Source: Nothophaeocryptopus gaeumannii
Taxonomy: Eukaryota; Ascomycota; Dothideomycetes; Mycosphaerellales; Mycosphaerellaceae
DNA length: 64,000 nucleotides
Assembly: GCA_031771865.1 (NCBI GenBank)
Contig: JASISA010000022.1
Coordinates: 2,652,367-2,716,366, forward strand
Direction of reading: 5' to 3'
Shown here: piece after piece, positions 41,905 to 52,343 of the stretch
How the letters are laid out: every line of letters begins with the position of its first letter
Position numbering within the stretch: the first letter of the stretch is position 1
Notes under the pieces: model-generated
The model's database searches: none
What the model was told of the DNA's origin: nothing
The model's input: only the letters and a program-made list of their open reading frames with translations
Program-made: the position numbers and the translations under genes

Positions 41905-43788
41905 CTAGGCGGCAGTCTTCGCCTTCTTGTTCTTCCGCTTCTTCTTCCTCTTGCCCTCCATCACCTTACCGTCCTCCATCCCACCCTTCGCCAGCCCAGA
42001 ATCAACATCCATTACACCACCAAGTACTCTCTCAAACCCACCACTCGGCTCATCCGCGTTGCCAAAGGTCTCCTTCCGCCACTGCTTCAGACGCTGCTTC
42101 TTGGAGTATCGCTTCTTGTCCCTCTGCTTCTTCTCGGCATCTCTGAAGGCAGCCATCTTCTTTAGACCGGCGTACTGATTCAATGCCGTATCGTCTGCAA
42201 AGAGGATATCTCGGGCTGAGAGACCAAAGGCTGTGGGTGAAGTTTCGCGGTATCTGAATCCTACGACGGGTGTCTTGGAGGATGATGCGTTGGTCAGCGT
42301 AGGATGATTGAGAGGCAGAGAGGCGTCGACCATCTCTTCGACCTTGATGCGTTCTTTGCGCGCAGCTCGCTTGGCGTCTGCTTTCTCCTTCTCGCGATCC
42401 TTCTTGCTTTTCTTCTTTTTGGATAAGGTGGCAGCATCCTCGTCATCTGAAGCCGGGAGTGGTGCGCCGCCGTCTTCATCGTCGTCTGAGAGGGTGATGT
42501 CCGGCTTCTCCTTCTCAAAATCGGGCACGAGATCGCCAATGTCAATGTCATTGTCCCAGGTCGGCTTCTTGGGGTTCTTCTTCTTACCCTCTATCTCCTC
42601 GTCCGATCCAATCTCGCCGTCCTCCTCGTTGTAATATTCATCACCAAATCGCCGTTTCATCTCCTGCTCCCACTTGTCATCATCGAAGTCTCCCTCAATG
42701 ACGTCTCTCCACTCGTCCAAGTTCAGCTCTTGCCCTCGCAGGCCAGCAGCTTCCTTGATCTTCTGGATCTTCTCCATCGCATCGTCGACCTTCAGCTTTC
42801 TCAACCGAGCCTTCCCTTCGTCTCGCTCTCTCTTTGCGGCCTCCTTCAGTTCCTGCTCCCGTTCTCTCGCCTTTGCTCTGCCAGTCTTCTCTGCTCGCCG
42901 CACACCGTACTTTCCAACATCTCTTGCAAAAGATTGTAGCTTCTCATTCGCCTTCAGTGGATCTTCAAATCGTAAGTTATACGCCTCTTCAAACTCATTC
43001 GCGCGGTTCTCATCATCGCTGTCGTCGGATTCGAGGGGCTGAAAGCGTGCACCGTCACCAGGAAGCCAGGCGCGTGCGGCCATGAAGTTGGACAGGTAGG
43101 TCTCGGGGTCTCGGTCGGCTTCGGCGATCTCCCTCTCGGTGAGTTTCTTGGGCTTTGGCGCATCAGGCAGGTCTGCGTGCTTTCCCTTGCTCTTCTTGAC
43201 CATGAAGTCGTCCTCACTCGCATCACCACTCTCCTCCTTCGCCACCGCATGCATAGAGCCCACCAGCTCCCGCTTCAGCTGATCTTGCTCTTGTTGGTAG
43301 GTCTGCACCGGCTGCTCCTCATCTTCATCTCCCGCATATCCGTCCAGCAGCTTCTGCCTGTGGTAGTCATGTAAAGTCATGGGCTTGTCCTCCTTCTTGG
43401 TCTGGACCGCATCAGGATCGAACTCGCTATAGAATTTGACATTCTCATCATACACACGAGGGTCCTTGCTCTTAATGGCCTGCAGAGTCGCAAAGATTTC
43501 TTCATCGACATCTTTGGTGGCTAGTTCGGCATCGTCGTCTTCGTCTTCGTCGGTGGAGGACTCTTCATCTTCCTCTTCCTCCTCAAATTTGCGCTTGCTG
43601 GTCCACCCATACTTCTCCTCCAACTGGTGCTTTTCCTCGCGCTTCTTGTTGTGCTCGAACCGCTTGGCGTACTCGGCGTTGATTTTGAAGCTGTTGGTCT
43701 CGGGAAGCTGGACACCGGCGTCGCTGTCGTTGTCGCTATCGTCCATGAAGCGCTGCTTCTTCGCCGGTCGATCTTGACCTTTCGCCAT
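41905..43788 (-). CDS. KRI1: KRI1-like ribosome biogenesis factor
   Basis: Single exon, 627 aa from ATG 43788 (MAKGQDRPAKK); an open frame continues upstream to 44175 but overlaps DBP8 on the other strand. Very rich in Lys, Glu and Asp, with KRI1 blocks FKINAEYAKRFEHNKKREE, RDPETYLSNFMAARAWLPG, YYNEEDGEIGSDEEIEGKK and the C-terminal GLKKMAAFRDAEKKQRDKKR and LKQWRKETFG, then a basic nuclear tail. Kri1 is a nucleolar protein needed for 40S subunit production. It shares its promoter with DBP8. Confidence 0.92.
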   Translation of the reverse strand: MAKGQDRPAKKQRFMDDSDNDSDAGVQLPETNSFKINAEYAKRFEHNKKREEKHQLEEKYGWTSKRKFEEEEEDEESSTDEDEDDDAELATKDVDEEIFATLQAIKSKDPRVYDENVKFYSEFDPDAVQTKKEDKPMTLHDYHRQKLLDGYAGDEDEEQPVQTYQQEQDQLKRELVGSMHAVAKEESGDASEDDFMVKKSKGKHADLPDAPKPKKLTEREIAEADRDPETYLSNFMAARAWLPGDGARFQPLESDDSDDENRANEFEEAYNLRFEDPLKANEKLQSFARDVGKYGVRRAEKTGRAKAREREQELKEAAKRERDEGKARLRKLKVDDAMEKIQKIKEAAGLRGQELNLDEWRDVIEGDFDDDKWEQEMKRRFGDEYYNEEDGEIGSDEEIEGKKKNPKKPTWDNDIDIGDLVPDFEKEKPDITLSDDDEDGGAPLPASDDEDAATLSKKKKSKKDREKEKADAKRAARKERIKVEEMVDASLPLNHPTLTNASSSKTPVVGFRYRETSPTAFGLSARDILFADDTALNQYAGLKKMAAFRDAEKKQRDKKRYSKKQRLKQWRKETFGNADEPSGGFERVLGGVMDVDSGLAKGGMEDGKVMEGKRKKKRKNKKAKTAA

Positions 43789-43953
43789 ATTTGTGTCGTT
43801 TCTTGCTTCGGGAGTGCGTCTCGACAGCTGGGTGTTGGAAGTCGCGATGGAGAAAATTAGAATTATCTCGGCGCGTGGAAAAACGATTTGCCGCGCTTGG
43901 ATCTCGACGTCGATATGACCTTTTCTTGGTATCGAGTCGGACTCCCATACAAC
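43789..43953. promoter_or_regulatory. Bidirectional promoter, KRI1 / DBP8
   Basis: 165 bp between the two ATGs. GCGATGG (43844-43850) is one inserted base away from the PAC box GCGATGAG, and AAAATT follows at 43853-43858, like a partial RRPE. In yeasts PAC and RRPE drive ribosome-biogenesis genes; here the match is imperfect. Confidence 0.5.
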
Positions 43954-45507
43954 ATGGAGCCACCAGCGAAACGGAGACGCCTGTCGCAAGACTCGAGCGG
44001 AGAAGACTCGCTTGTCGCAGCTCCTGTCATCTCTGCAGGATTGTCGAGGATAAAGGCTCGGAAGCCCGCTCAGCCCGCGGAGGCGGTCGTGAAATCGCCA
44101 GAAGCAGATGACGATGCGGCTCTCCAAGTCGACCAGCATCCAGAAGTCGACGGGAGTGCGCCTCGCGCTATTCAAGACTCCACCGACGCAAATGAGAGAG
44201 CGACATTCCGCGATTTGGGCGTGGACAACTGGCTGGTCAATTCGCTACGCCTCCTCTCCATCACACACCCGACACGCATTCAAAAAGCGACTATCCCCAA
44301 GATTATCGGCGGCAGCGACTGTATAGGAGGCTCGAGGACCGGATCTGGAAAAACGATTGCATTCGCGCTGCCTATACTACACCAGTGGGCACGGGAACCT
44401 TCCGGAATCTTTGGTCTAGTTTTGACGCCTACTCGGGAGCTCGCTCTCCAAATCTTCGAACAATTTCAAGCTATTGGGGGGAGCCAGGGACTGAAATGCG
44501 TACTTGTCACCGGCGGAGCGGATATGCGATCTCAGGCGATTGAGCTCAGCAGAAGACCCCACGTGGTAATTGCTACCCCGGGACGATTGGCCGATCATGT
44601 GGAGAGCAGTGGAGGGGACACGATCTATGGGTTGAGGAAGGTGAAGTTTGTCGTCCTCGACGAGGCAGATCGGTTACTGGCTAGTGGCAAGGGAAGCATG
44701 CTCCCCGCTGTTGAAACATGCCTCGATGCGCTCCCACCGGCGTCGAAGCGGCAAACGTGTCTGTTTACCGCCACAGTCACACCTGAAGTTCGAGCCCTGA
44801 AGGAGACACCGAGAGAGAATGGCAAACCTCCCGTGTTTGTATGTGAAGTTGATATTGACTCACTCGCCATACCGCCGACCTTGACGCAGACATACCAGCT
44901 GGTGAACGTCGTCCACAAGGAGAAATATTTGCACATTCTCCTTCTCACGCCCGCAAATGTGGAGAAAACTACCATTGTCTTCTGCAATCGAACCGAAACG
45001 GCCAATCTTCTCGAATACTTACTTCGCCTCCTTGAGCACCGAGTGACCGCCCTGCACTCCGGATTGGCACATACAGATCGAATCAACAACTTGGCGAGAT
45101 TTAGGGCGAACGCGGCTCGCATTCTCGTAGCGACAGATGTAGCCTCACGTGGTCTGGATATCCCAGATGTGGGCTTGGTCATCAACTACGATTTGCCAAG
45201 AAACCCGGATGACTATATTCACCGCGTTGGTCGTACGGCCCGTGCTGGACGCAGAGGTCTCGCCATTAGCTTGGTCGGACAACGTGATGTAGAGCTGGTG
45301 CATGCCATAGAAGCTCGCGTTCGTCGTGAGATGGACGAATATCAGGAAGACAAGGTGGCTGTTGAAAGCCGAGTGGTGAAGGAGGCTCTCAATGTGGTTG
45401 GTGATAAGAAGAGAGAGGCGATGCTGGCAATTGAAGAGGGAAGGGATGTCACCGGAAAGAGGAGACGTGGGATGGAGAAGGCGAACAAGAAGAAGAGGAA
45501 GTCTTAA
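43954..45507 (+). CDS. DBP8: DEAD-box ATP-dependent RNA helicase Dbp8
   Basis: 517 aa from ATG 43954 (MEPPAKRRRLSQ); the frame opens at a TTG (43888), and ATG 43915 is another option. Q motif region FRDLGVDNWLVNSLRLL; motif I SRTGSGKT (127-134, usual form AKTGSGKT); PTRELALQI; TPGRLADH; DEAD 236-239; TAT in place of SAT for motif III (LFTATVTPEV); ATDVASRGLD; HRVGRTARAGR. Basic C-terminus (RRRGMEKANKKKRKS). Dbp8 unwinds pre-rRNA during 18S/40S maturation in the nucleolus. Confidence 0.93.
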   Translation: MEPPAKRRRLSQDSSGEDSLVAAPVISAGLSRIKARKPAQPAEAVVKSPEADDDAALQVDQHPEVDGSAPRAIQDSTDANERATFRDLGVDNWLVNSLRLLSITHPTRIQKATIPKIIGGSDCIGGSRTGSGKTIAFALPILHQWAREPSGIFGLVLTPTRELALQIFEQFQAIGGSQGLKCVLVTGGADMRSQAIELSRRPHVVIATPGRLADHVESSGGDTIYGLRKVKFVVLDEADRLLASGKGSMLPAVETCLDALPPASKRQTCLFTATVTPEVRALKETPRENGKPPVFVCEVDIDSLAIPPTLTQTYQLVNVVHKEKYLHILLLTPANVEKTTIVFCNRTETANLLEYLLRLLEHRVTALHSGLAHTDRINNLARFRANAARILVATDVASRGLDIPDVGLVINYDLPRNPDDYIHRVGRTARAGRRGLAISLVGQRDVELVHAIEARVRREMDEYQEDKVAVESRVVKEALNVVGDKKREAMLAIEEGRDVTGKRRRGMEKANKKKRKS

Positions 45508-45873
45508 TCATCTCTTTGGAAGTTGCTTGATATGCTCACCCTAAAGCGCACTCCCGCATCATTAAATTGACTCAGGTATCTGAGAGTGCATATGTTCGTC
45601 CATGTTCGTTTCCATCATCATCGCTCGATCAGAGTCTCTGACCCTTGATGTTTCCGCTACCCAGCTCCGTGACCGGCGACGCAGTGTTCCTGACGCTTAC
45701 CAATTCAGCTGCAGCGACCTCGTCAAGATCCTCACCGTCTTCGTAAGACCCCATCTTGCGATCCCTCCTCAGTCGCCTAAACATCACTGCGCTTGAGGCT
45801 ACAGGGTGGATCATCCAGAGCCTATCAGACTCATCAGTATAACTCGACCCGAATATCAAGTCTGGCTGGATAC

Positions 45874-46345
45874 TCAAGTCAAGAATGCCGAAATGCATCC
45901 ATTGATGAAGATAAGGAAGTCCACGCCCGGAAGAGCAGCGAGCGTAGCTAGGGTAGCCATGAAATAGAGGTACATATTGGCCACATTTGTCGAGAGATAC
46001 ACCGTGGAGGTCAAATGTAGATTCCTGAAGAGATGGATCTCCATTCCCGTCAAAGCGACCGAACCGAGAGTCGCCAATAAGAGCACTGGTGTCTGGGCCC
46101 TATATCATCCATTAGCATGCATTCTTCCTCGAACTCATGCGCTTAAGAGAAAGAACGTACACAGTCATCTTATATTCTGCATATCCATAGACGCCAGACG
46201 GTGCATACTCGGTATAGAAACCCTCGCTGCTTTGGTCGACTATGGCGAAGATCGTGAGGACAATGATGACGAGGGCGCCCAACATTTGGATTGTCGCGGA
46301 GGCTATAAACCAGCCGCGCTTCCATGGTGGTTGTTGGACAGGCAT
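45874..46345 (-). CDS. Small four-helix membrane protein (MARVEL-like), hypothetical
   Basis: Exons 46161..46345 and 45874..46099 (minus); the 61-nt intron is GTACGT..TAG; 136 aa. Four hydrophobic segments: RGWFIASATIQMLGALVIIV, LLLATLGSVALTG, a stretch with YLYFMATLATLAAL, and FLIFINGCISAFL, with short loops, as in MARVEL-type proteins. Just downstream, in another frame (45629-45898), there is an acidic, coding-like tail (LWMIHPVASSAVMFRRLRRD, EDGEDLDEVAAAEL); the gene may have lost it by a frame shift, or another exon may exist. The gap 45508-45873 holds nothing else. Confidence 0.55.
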
Positions 46346-47142
46346 TTTGGAGATGTGAACGAGTGGTGGGTGAGTGGTAGCGGGGTGATGTCGAAACGAC
46401 TGTATGAACGACTGAGACGTCGTTTCGAGCTCGGCTTCGAACTGGTTCTGCTGCTTCTTCAACTGATATCTGTTTGGTCAAATAGGCTGCGCAACCTCAA
46501 AAGGTGGTCTCGTCGGCCGTCGAACGCGTAATAGTGTCTGTCTGAAGCTTCCCAAAGGATCACGAAGTTTCCCAATACGAGCTTCAAAGTGTGGATCTTC
46601 TCGTATCGTTATGCAAGAGCTTCATACCCGCATACTCTGAAACACAAAATGAGCGTTCCAGGCTGTGTATGCAGTGTGATTCGCAGTTTGGAATGCTTAT
46701 TGTGACGGAGAAGATTCGGGTTGTGGGTGAAGCTTCACGTCTGGGTGGGTGATATTCGTGCCTATTCGTCCGAGTTCCCTGCTTGGCATGGGTATTGTTC
46801 ACTTACCTTCAAATCTGTTCAACTTACCAGGCCGTGAATGCACTTCGGTTACTGTTTGGTGCTATTTGTAGAATGGTGATCAGTGTGGAGTTGCAAAGAT
46901 CTTCTTCCTTGCTTCTGTCGCTACCCTGCTTGTCTCCTCGCCGATCACTGGAAGTGCTGCTTGTTTATTTCCCTGTTCATGGAAGTGCTCCTCTCTCGCT
47001 GACTGTTGGCATTGCCTCTACCGGCCGACCATTGGGAGTGCTGCTAACCCGGGCGCCGCAGGGGGAGGGAGGGGCTTGCGAGCGTCAGGCGGGTGTCAGG
47101 GTTAGGTATAGCCGAGTTGTAGTGCTCAGGTACTAGTAGTGT
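46346..47142. other. Intergenic region
   Basis: About 800 bp. GGAAGTGCT occurs three times in loosely similar contexts (near 46950, 46980 and 47035, the last as GGGAGTGCT). No gene supported. Confidence 0.35.
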
Positions 47143-48198
47143 GACTTGAAGTGGAGGTGGAGTTGTATTGGGTTCGTGGATGAAATGCGTGGTTTGCAAT
47201 TTCCTTTCCACTCTTCGGAATGCTGGTGATCAACGCTAGGGTTAGAGTCAGATGTAATATTGCCATCTTCGACACTCTGCTTATTGAATTCGGCATAGAG
47301 TTTGAAAAACTCTTCGACAGTATCGTACAGATCGCTCTCGTATGGAGGTTTGGATATGCCATACTTCCACCTCTACTAGCAGCCATGCACGTTGGCAGCC
47401 TCAATGTCTTTCCTTCGACAGTAGACTGCCATGCCTCCGTTGCCAATACGGACTCCCCGAGCAACGACACAGTCGTTCCACTCTCTCTCAATGTCGGAGA
47501 GTTCGCGACGGCTGAATTCTTTTTGTGTTCTGGGCACTGTAACCCATCCGGAGTCTGTTTGTTCTTCGTCTTCAGAAGTAAGGCGGTCTTCGTCTTCATC
47601 ATAGCCCTCAATATCGGAGCGAAATTTCGGCTGTCGAAGCCCGCCGTAAAATCGATGCGAGGGAAGTCTTGGACCGCAGAGACCGCGGACTAAGGTCATG
47701 AGATACTTCAAGTCAGAAGGGAGGCCGTCCGGGTGGATGTTCGTCATTTCTGGTGTCGTGATCTTCTGCTCCGTTCTTACGATCCACGCCTTTCGGTATG
47801 CGAGGTCAACGTCCCCGTGAGTGTACCATCAAGTCGGCATGTTCGGATGAGGTCTTGTCGTCGATCCGCGGAGAGAAAGTCCCGGACAGATGTGACGGTG
47901 GGGTCTAGGGGATGGTTTAGTCGGATTCCGAAGTCTTGTTCGAGCCTTTCTATCCGTCGTTTGGGCAGGGTCTCTGGGCGAAGGTCTGGAACCTTGAGCC
48001 AGAAGTCAATCGGGCGAGATTCTTTTGTTCGAGGGATTCGATGACAGTTTTTAGAGCAGCCATGTTGAGCTGAAGTACTCTGTCTTGGTATTTCCGGAGA
48101 GCGTGCTCGATGCCGCTCTTGCGTTCTTGGGTTAAATCGTCTCCGGGGCGGAATGGTAGGTCACAGGTGGGAGACGTAGCTGCGTTGATTGAAAGCAT
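47143..48198 (-). pseudogene. Decayed hypothetical gene with two frame shifts and a double stop
   Basis: From ATG 48198 (MLSINAATSPTCDLPFRPG) the frame is helical and charged. It shifts near 48011-48018 into IDFWLKVPDLRPETLPKRR, then at GGGG (CCCC 47813-47816 on the plus strand) into DVDLAYRKAWIVRTEQK. It runs on through an acidic stretch to two adjacent TAG codons (47373-47378). After these, still in frame, it reads YGISKPPYESDLYDTVEEFF, clearly protein-like. The middle part (NGGMAVYCRR) faintly recalls SUKH/Knr4-type proteins; I am not sure of the family. Confidence 0.5.
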
Positions 48199-49054
48199 TC
48201 TGGCTGCGTCCTCGCATGATCACCAAGTCTCTACCCTTTGTAGACTCAGCTCAGATATACAGTCCCGCCAGCAAGGACCATAACGACGAGCTCATGTCGA
48301 TCGTATCTTGAAGATAAGAAATCGGCGGGACGTCTGAAGTTGGGAGTTGACAGGAGCAAGCATCCTGGAGGTTCCTTGAGGCGCATATGAATACGGCCAG
48401 TGACACCGCTTAGTCCAAAGAATGCCCTCCTTCGTTCCCAAGGTGTGGTGCGAACGATCGTCGCAAGATCAGAGACTGAATCCGAAACTGCTATGGACCC
48501 CGTCCTGCTATCCCGGAAATGTGGAAGTCATTGCCTGTGTCCTGGGCGGGCACAGATTGCTGGCTTAGAAGAGACAAGCAAGAAATTTGGTAGAAGAACT
48601 CGGTGGATCAGCAAGACACAGCTTTGAAGGACTGGGGAGCAGCTCTGCCATGAAGTTTATTGGAAAGGTGCAGAAGAAACGTCGATGTCCGAATTGAGAA
48701 TTGTCCAAAGTTGGAGATTCCGGTGTCACGTGGCTGAATCCACTCAAGGTCTCCAGCCAATCAGCGGCTAGATCCGCCCGCCGTGAACCCCAGTAATTCT
48801 CTAGTTGAGATCCACGCTCTTCGGGCACCTCAACTCAGGACCCAAACATGTGAATTGAGAGCTACAAGACTCGATGATGATAGTCTCGAGAGGCGACTAA
48901 ACTAATGACTGCCATTAGAATCAATTCCATTCCTCGCGCTTTCCTCCGTCGAGATCACGTGTAGTTGATAGGCGGAAGGACCCATTTGCGGCCTCAGCCT
49001 CAGCAACAAAACCCGCTCGGAGATCCTCCCCACCGTGCACGTCCATCGCCGAAG
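48199..49054. other. Intergenic region
   Basis: About 850 bp between the decayed gene and the HET gene. No gene, RNA or repeat recognised. Confidence 0.35.
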
Positions 49055-50571
49055 ATGATTTGCGAAGCATGTCGCCGAGTACTGTCACGCAAAGTACAAA
49101 CGGAGGCCGGAACCGCAAGATCTAGTCAGTCAGGATTCCTGCCTCATCACCGCGATGCCATCAGTCTTCGCGATGCCGCTGAAGTCGTCAAGTGTCCGAT
49201 ATGCCACGACTTCTGGAGCCAACTTTCTCTCGATGGACAACGCAGGCTGATCGAGAGATATGGCCAGCATCCACCAGGACCCATTACCAAGGCCATGACC
49301 TCTACTTCGGATCGCGACAGTATTAATGTGCTAGTGTTGTCTTTGTTTATGAACGAGAGGCTGTCCTTGGGTGGCATTGAGGATGATACTCTGTTGTTCA
49401 CCATCTTCACTTTTCATCCAATCGCAGGTATCAATTCAGATGGATACATAACGAGACGGCAAGGACTGACATTGACCGTATAGGACAAAGCGAGCTCATC
49501 GAAGCCAGTCCTTCGGCTGGAGAGCAGGCTGACTACGATCTCGCTAGGAGCTGGCTGCGCACGTGTGAGGCGAATCATGTCAAATGCAACAGCGACTTAG
49601 ATCGGGATAACTGGAATCCGACTCGACTCCTTGACATGGGTGTCTCTGGCGATCTCGTCAAGGTAGTTACGAACACCAAGATTTCCAAGTGCTTAGAATA
49701 TGTCACTTTGAGTCATGCTTGGGGCAGTGCCGAATTCATCCAGTTGACTCGTCAGAATGAGCAGGCTTTGATGGCCGGTATCAAGGCAACAGAGCTTCCA
49801 AAGACCTTTCAGGACGCTATCGATGTGACGCGAGCACTAGGAAAGCGATATCTCTGGATCGATTCCATGTGTATCAAACAAGACCGAGATGATCTATCTG
49901 ACTGGCTGCGTGAGGCGTCCCTCATGCACAAGGTATACAGACACGGGTACTGCAACATATCTGCCACCGGTGCTAAAGACAGTAGCACGGGGCTATTTCG
50001 ACAGCGAGTACCTGAGCTCCTCCAGCTCCAGCAGCTAGAGGTAGGAATAGAAGGTCGCGATGGATCATCAGAGATGGTGCAATGTGTGGTGCTGAACGGC
50101 ATGTTCTGGCACCGTAATGTCACCAATGCTCACCTCAATACTCGTGGTTGGGTCTTGCAGGAACGCCTACTCGCCGGCCGAGTATTACACTTTGGGCAAG
50201 ACCAGCTCCTCTGGGAATGCAGAGAGTTCAATGCCGCTCAAACTTTCCCCAGTGGCGTACCCCGAGATATCCTACCAAGTGGGTTCAAAGGGCTCGACCC
50301 AGAAATAGATGGTGCTAGACTTCGTCAACTTGGCAAGAAAGACCGAGATCGCAGGTTCTGGGCCCACGAGCTCTGGTATCGCATAGCAAATGCATACACT
50401 TCTTGTAGACTGACAAATCCCAACATCCTACGGATCTTGCAGTTACTAAGTCTGCCACCGAGTACAACAGCAGCGAAACGGACCATCAAGTTTCTCCAAT
50501 TCCGCCCAAACTTGCTTTATTTTCCCATCATCTGGATCGTGCGCCAATTCGACAAGATTGATTTTGCCTAG
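49055..50571 (+). CDS. HET-domain protein (heterokaryon incompatibility), probably 3'-truncated
   Basis: Exons 49055..49427 and 49484..50571 with a 56-nt intron (GTATCA..TAG); 486 aa. The ATG at 49055 begins MICEACRRVLSRK, a Cys-rich start often seen in this family. HET domain: YVTLSHAWGSAEFIQLT, PKTFQDAIDVTRALGKRYLW, IDSMCIKQD, MHKVYRHGYCNISATGA, then RGWVLQERLLAGRVLHFG. The family triggers cell death after fusion of unlike hyphae. After WYRIANAYTSCRLTNPN (about 50430) the sequence no longer resembles HET proteins and ends in a hydrophobic tail of 45 residues, whereas relatives continue for 100-250 residues. The 3' part was probably lost. Confidence 0.82.
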
Positions 50572-50624
50572 AGAAGAATTTCCCGCTAATCATACTCATG
50601 ATGGGCCATGTAATCCGGTATGTT

Positions 50625-50951
50625 TTACTCTTCGCCGAAGACTTCGCCGGAGATACGAGCTGTAGTGATCATCTCACGATGAGGCTGAGTCTGGGCCTGA
50701 TACCGTTGGGTCGTAGTGTCTGTTGGACCGTGTAGGTAAATGCGGTTGAATGACACGAGGATGGTAGAGCCAAAGTAGATGGGTGCGAGTTCTTGGCGAA
50801 TTCTCCTGTTGATTTGGAGCTGCCATGGTGCTTTGAGAGTGCGGTCGATTCTGGCGGTTTGATTTGGTTTAACTTCGATGAGAAACTCGAAGACCATGTA
50901 CTGGAGTTCCTGTGGCAGCTGCGTTTGGATGCGGTGGCTGAGATCGTCCAT
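50625..50951 (-). CDS. Short F-box-like hypothetical protein (108 aa)
   Basis: ATG 50951. LPQELQYMVFEFLIE is F-box-like and LQINRRIRQELAPIYFGSTILV matches the pattern of the short F-box/DUF proteins abundant in fungi, which list a start like LPxELRxxIYE followed by a xNRQIRxEalplfy block. It ends after about 100 residues, so it may be a fragment. The remainder to 51286 holds nothing clear. Confidence 0.45.
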   Translation of the reverse strand: MDDLSHRIQTQLPQELQYMVFEFLIEVKPNQTARIDRTLKAPWQLQINRRIRQELAPIYFGSTILVSFNRIYLHGPTDTTTQRYQAQTQPHREMITTARISGEVFGEE

Positions 50952-51286
50952 CGTGGGGTTGTTCTATGTGATGGTCTCAGCTATAGTGGGCGCATGTGTA
51001 GACAATATGATTAGCTCCCGCGTCAAAGAGTGTCCTCAGCTGCTTATAACTCTACTGGCATTGCGTTCCAAGCTTGCAGGCGATTTCCAATACTAAGTCT
51101 ACCAATCGCAGCAACCTGGACCTTCGTCCAATGTTCTGCGAAAAGAAAATAATCTTCCTTATACCGAAAAGCGGCCACCAGTAACAATGTAGCTTGCCAC
51201 GGCTGAGTGGCTTTTCTGGAGTATGTCGGCTTGCTACACCTTTCCCTTCCGGTAGGGAGCTAATAGCTTGCTTTGATAGCGGGCCA

Positions 51287-51805
51287 TCAAACAAGAAGCA
51301 TTCCTCGCCGTTCACAGATCTGGAACCGAGCGAACCCTTCCAGCATGGTGTCTACCCTTTCTCTCTCCCGATCCGATACTGATATTTCTTTCATTCTCTC
51401 ATCATCAGCTATATGTGACACAGCATCGCAAGATCCGATTCTTTGATACGTAGAAGCTCCTACTTGGATCAAAACCAAGCCAAGCCAGCTGTTCATATGG
51501 CTCGGAGAAGTCTCAGACCATTCCGATCCCAGAAGAAGGCACATAGCCAGATTGTAGTGGTCCGTAGCGTCTAATCGCTCTGCTCGAAATCGGGTCTCGT
51601 CATCGGGCCAAAAGTCTGCGACCCATTCGTCTTCATTATCTACTATATAGCATTTGGTGTCTGAGTTGTCATAATCAACAGGTAAGCAGAAGATTTTGCA
51701 TGGTGTTAGATGTCCCGTTAGTTTCAAAGATGCGCCGAGATCTATGGAACTGTACTTATTTATCCCCGAAGGTTGTACGTCGTATAAGATAAGTTCGATT
51801 AAGGG
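51287..51805 (-). pseudogene. C-terminal fragment of a HET-type gene, opposite strand
   Basis: An open frame from about 51805 to 51287 with no start codon. It reads DLGASLKLTGHLTPCKIFCL, PVDYDNSD..., then NLAMCLLLGSEWSE and SWLGLVLIQVGASTYQRIG, and ends ARFQICERRGMLLV. This is the order found after the HET domain in long fungal HET proteins (strand-rich region, then a GLVLxxxG..YxRIG motif). The 5' side runs straight into AT-rich DNA. The orientation is opposite to the truncated HET gene. Confidence 0.6.
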
Positions 51806-52010
51806 TTTAAAAGTACCTAGTTCTCCTTTTTAAAACGTTACGCCTTTGTTATAGGATGTCTAACTTATAGTCGAATTATCCTCTTCTCTACTAATATATA
51901 AACTAGTTTTAAATATACTATATCTAGATAACTTCTATTTTACTATTACTAATATATATCTCTTATAGATTTAAACTCGTCCTCTCTAGGTCGCCTCTCT
52001 AGCTTAACCC
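51806..52010. repeat. AT-rich, RIP-like tract, left of the retrotransposon
   Basis: High TpA content (TACTAATATATAAACTAG and similar) with no open frame. It ends in AACCC (52006-52010), the left target-site duplication of the element. The same style resumes at 58660, so the element landed inside an already degraded tract. Confidence 0.65.
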
Positions 52011-52341
52011 TGTTACGGTTCGTGCTGGGTCCTTGCCCAGTGCGAGGTCACGTGTTACTGATCGTAAGGTACGAGACCGAGCAGAGCCTCCTGATCACCC
52101 TGATCAGGATGATCACCTCTCCCTAGGCGATCAGTCTGATCACACTGATCACCTAAAGTCTCTTATGTATTTAGGAACGATGGTTGACTAGCAATCATCG
52201 TGTTCAACTCATGTTACAATCTCACTGATTGGAATAAGCCAAGACTTCCTTCACTTCGTTCCACTTGCCGACGCATTCTCCAAAGAAGCCATTCCACGTG
52301 ATTAAGCGAGTCACCTGACAAGCGAGATACCGTGCGTAACA
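52011..52341 (+). repeat. 5' LTR (331 bp)
   Basis: TG..CA ends with 7-bp inverted termini. It carries a cluster of TGATCA-type short palindromes (52091-52152), a TATTTA box at 52168-52173 and a likely start site near 52200. It has 36 bp (CTCTCCCTAGGCG... within 52115-52152) that the 3' LTR lacks; otherwise the two are almost identical. Confidence 0.95.
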
Positions 52342-52343
52342 CT

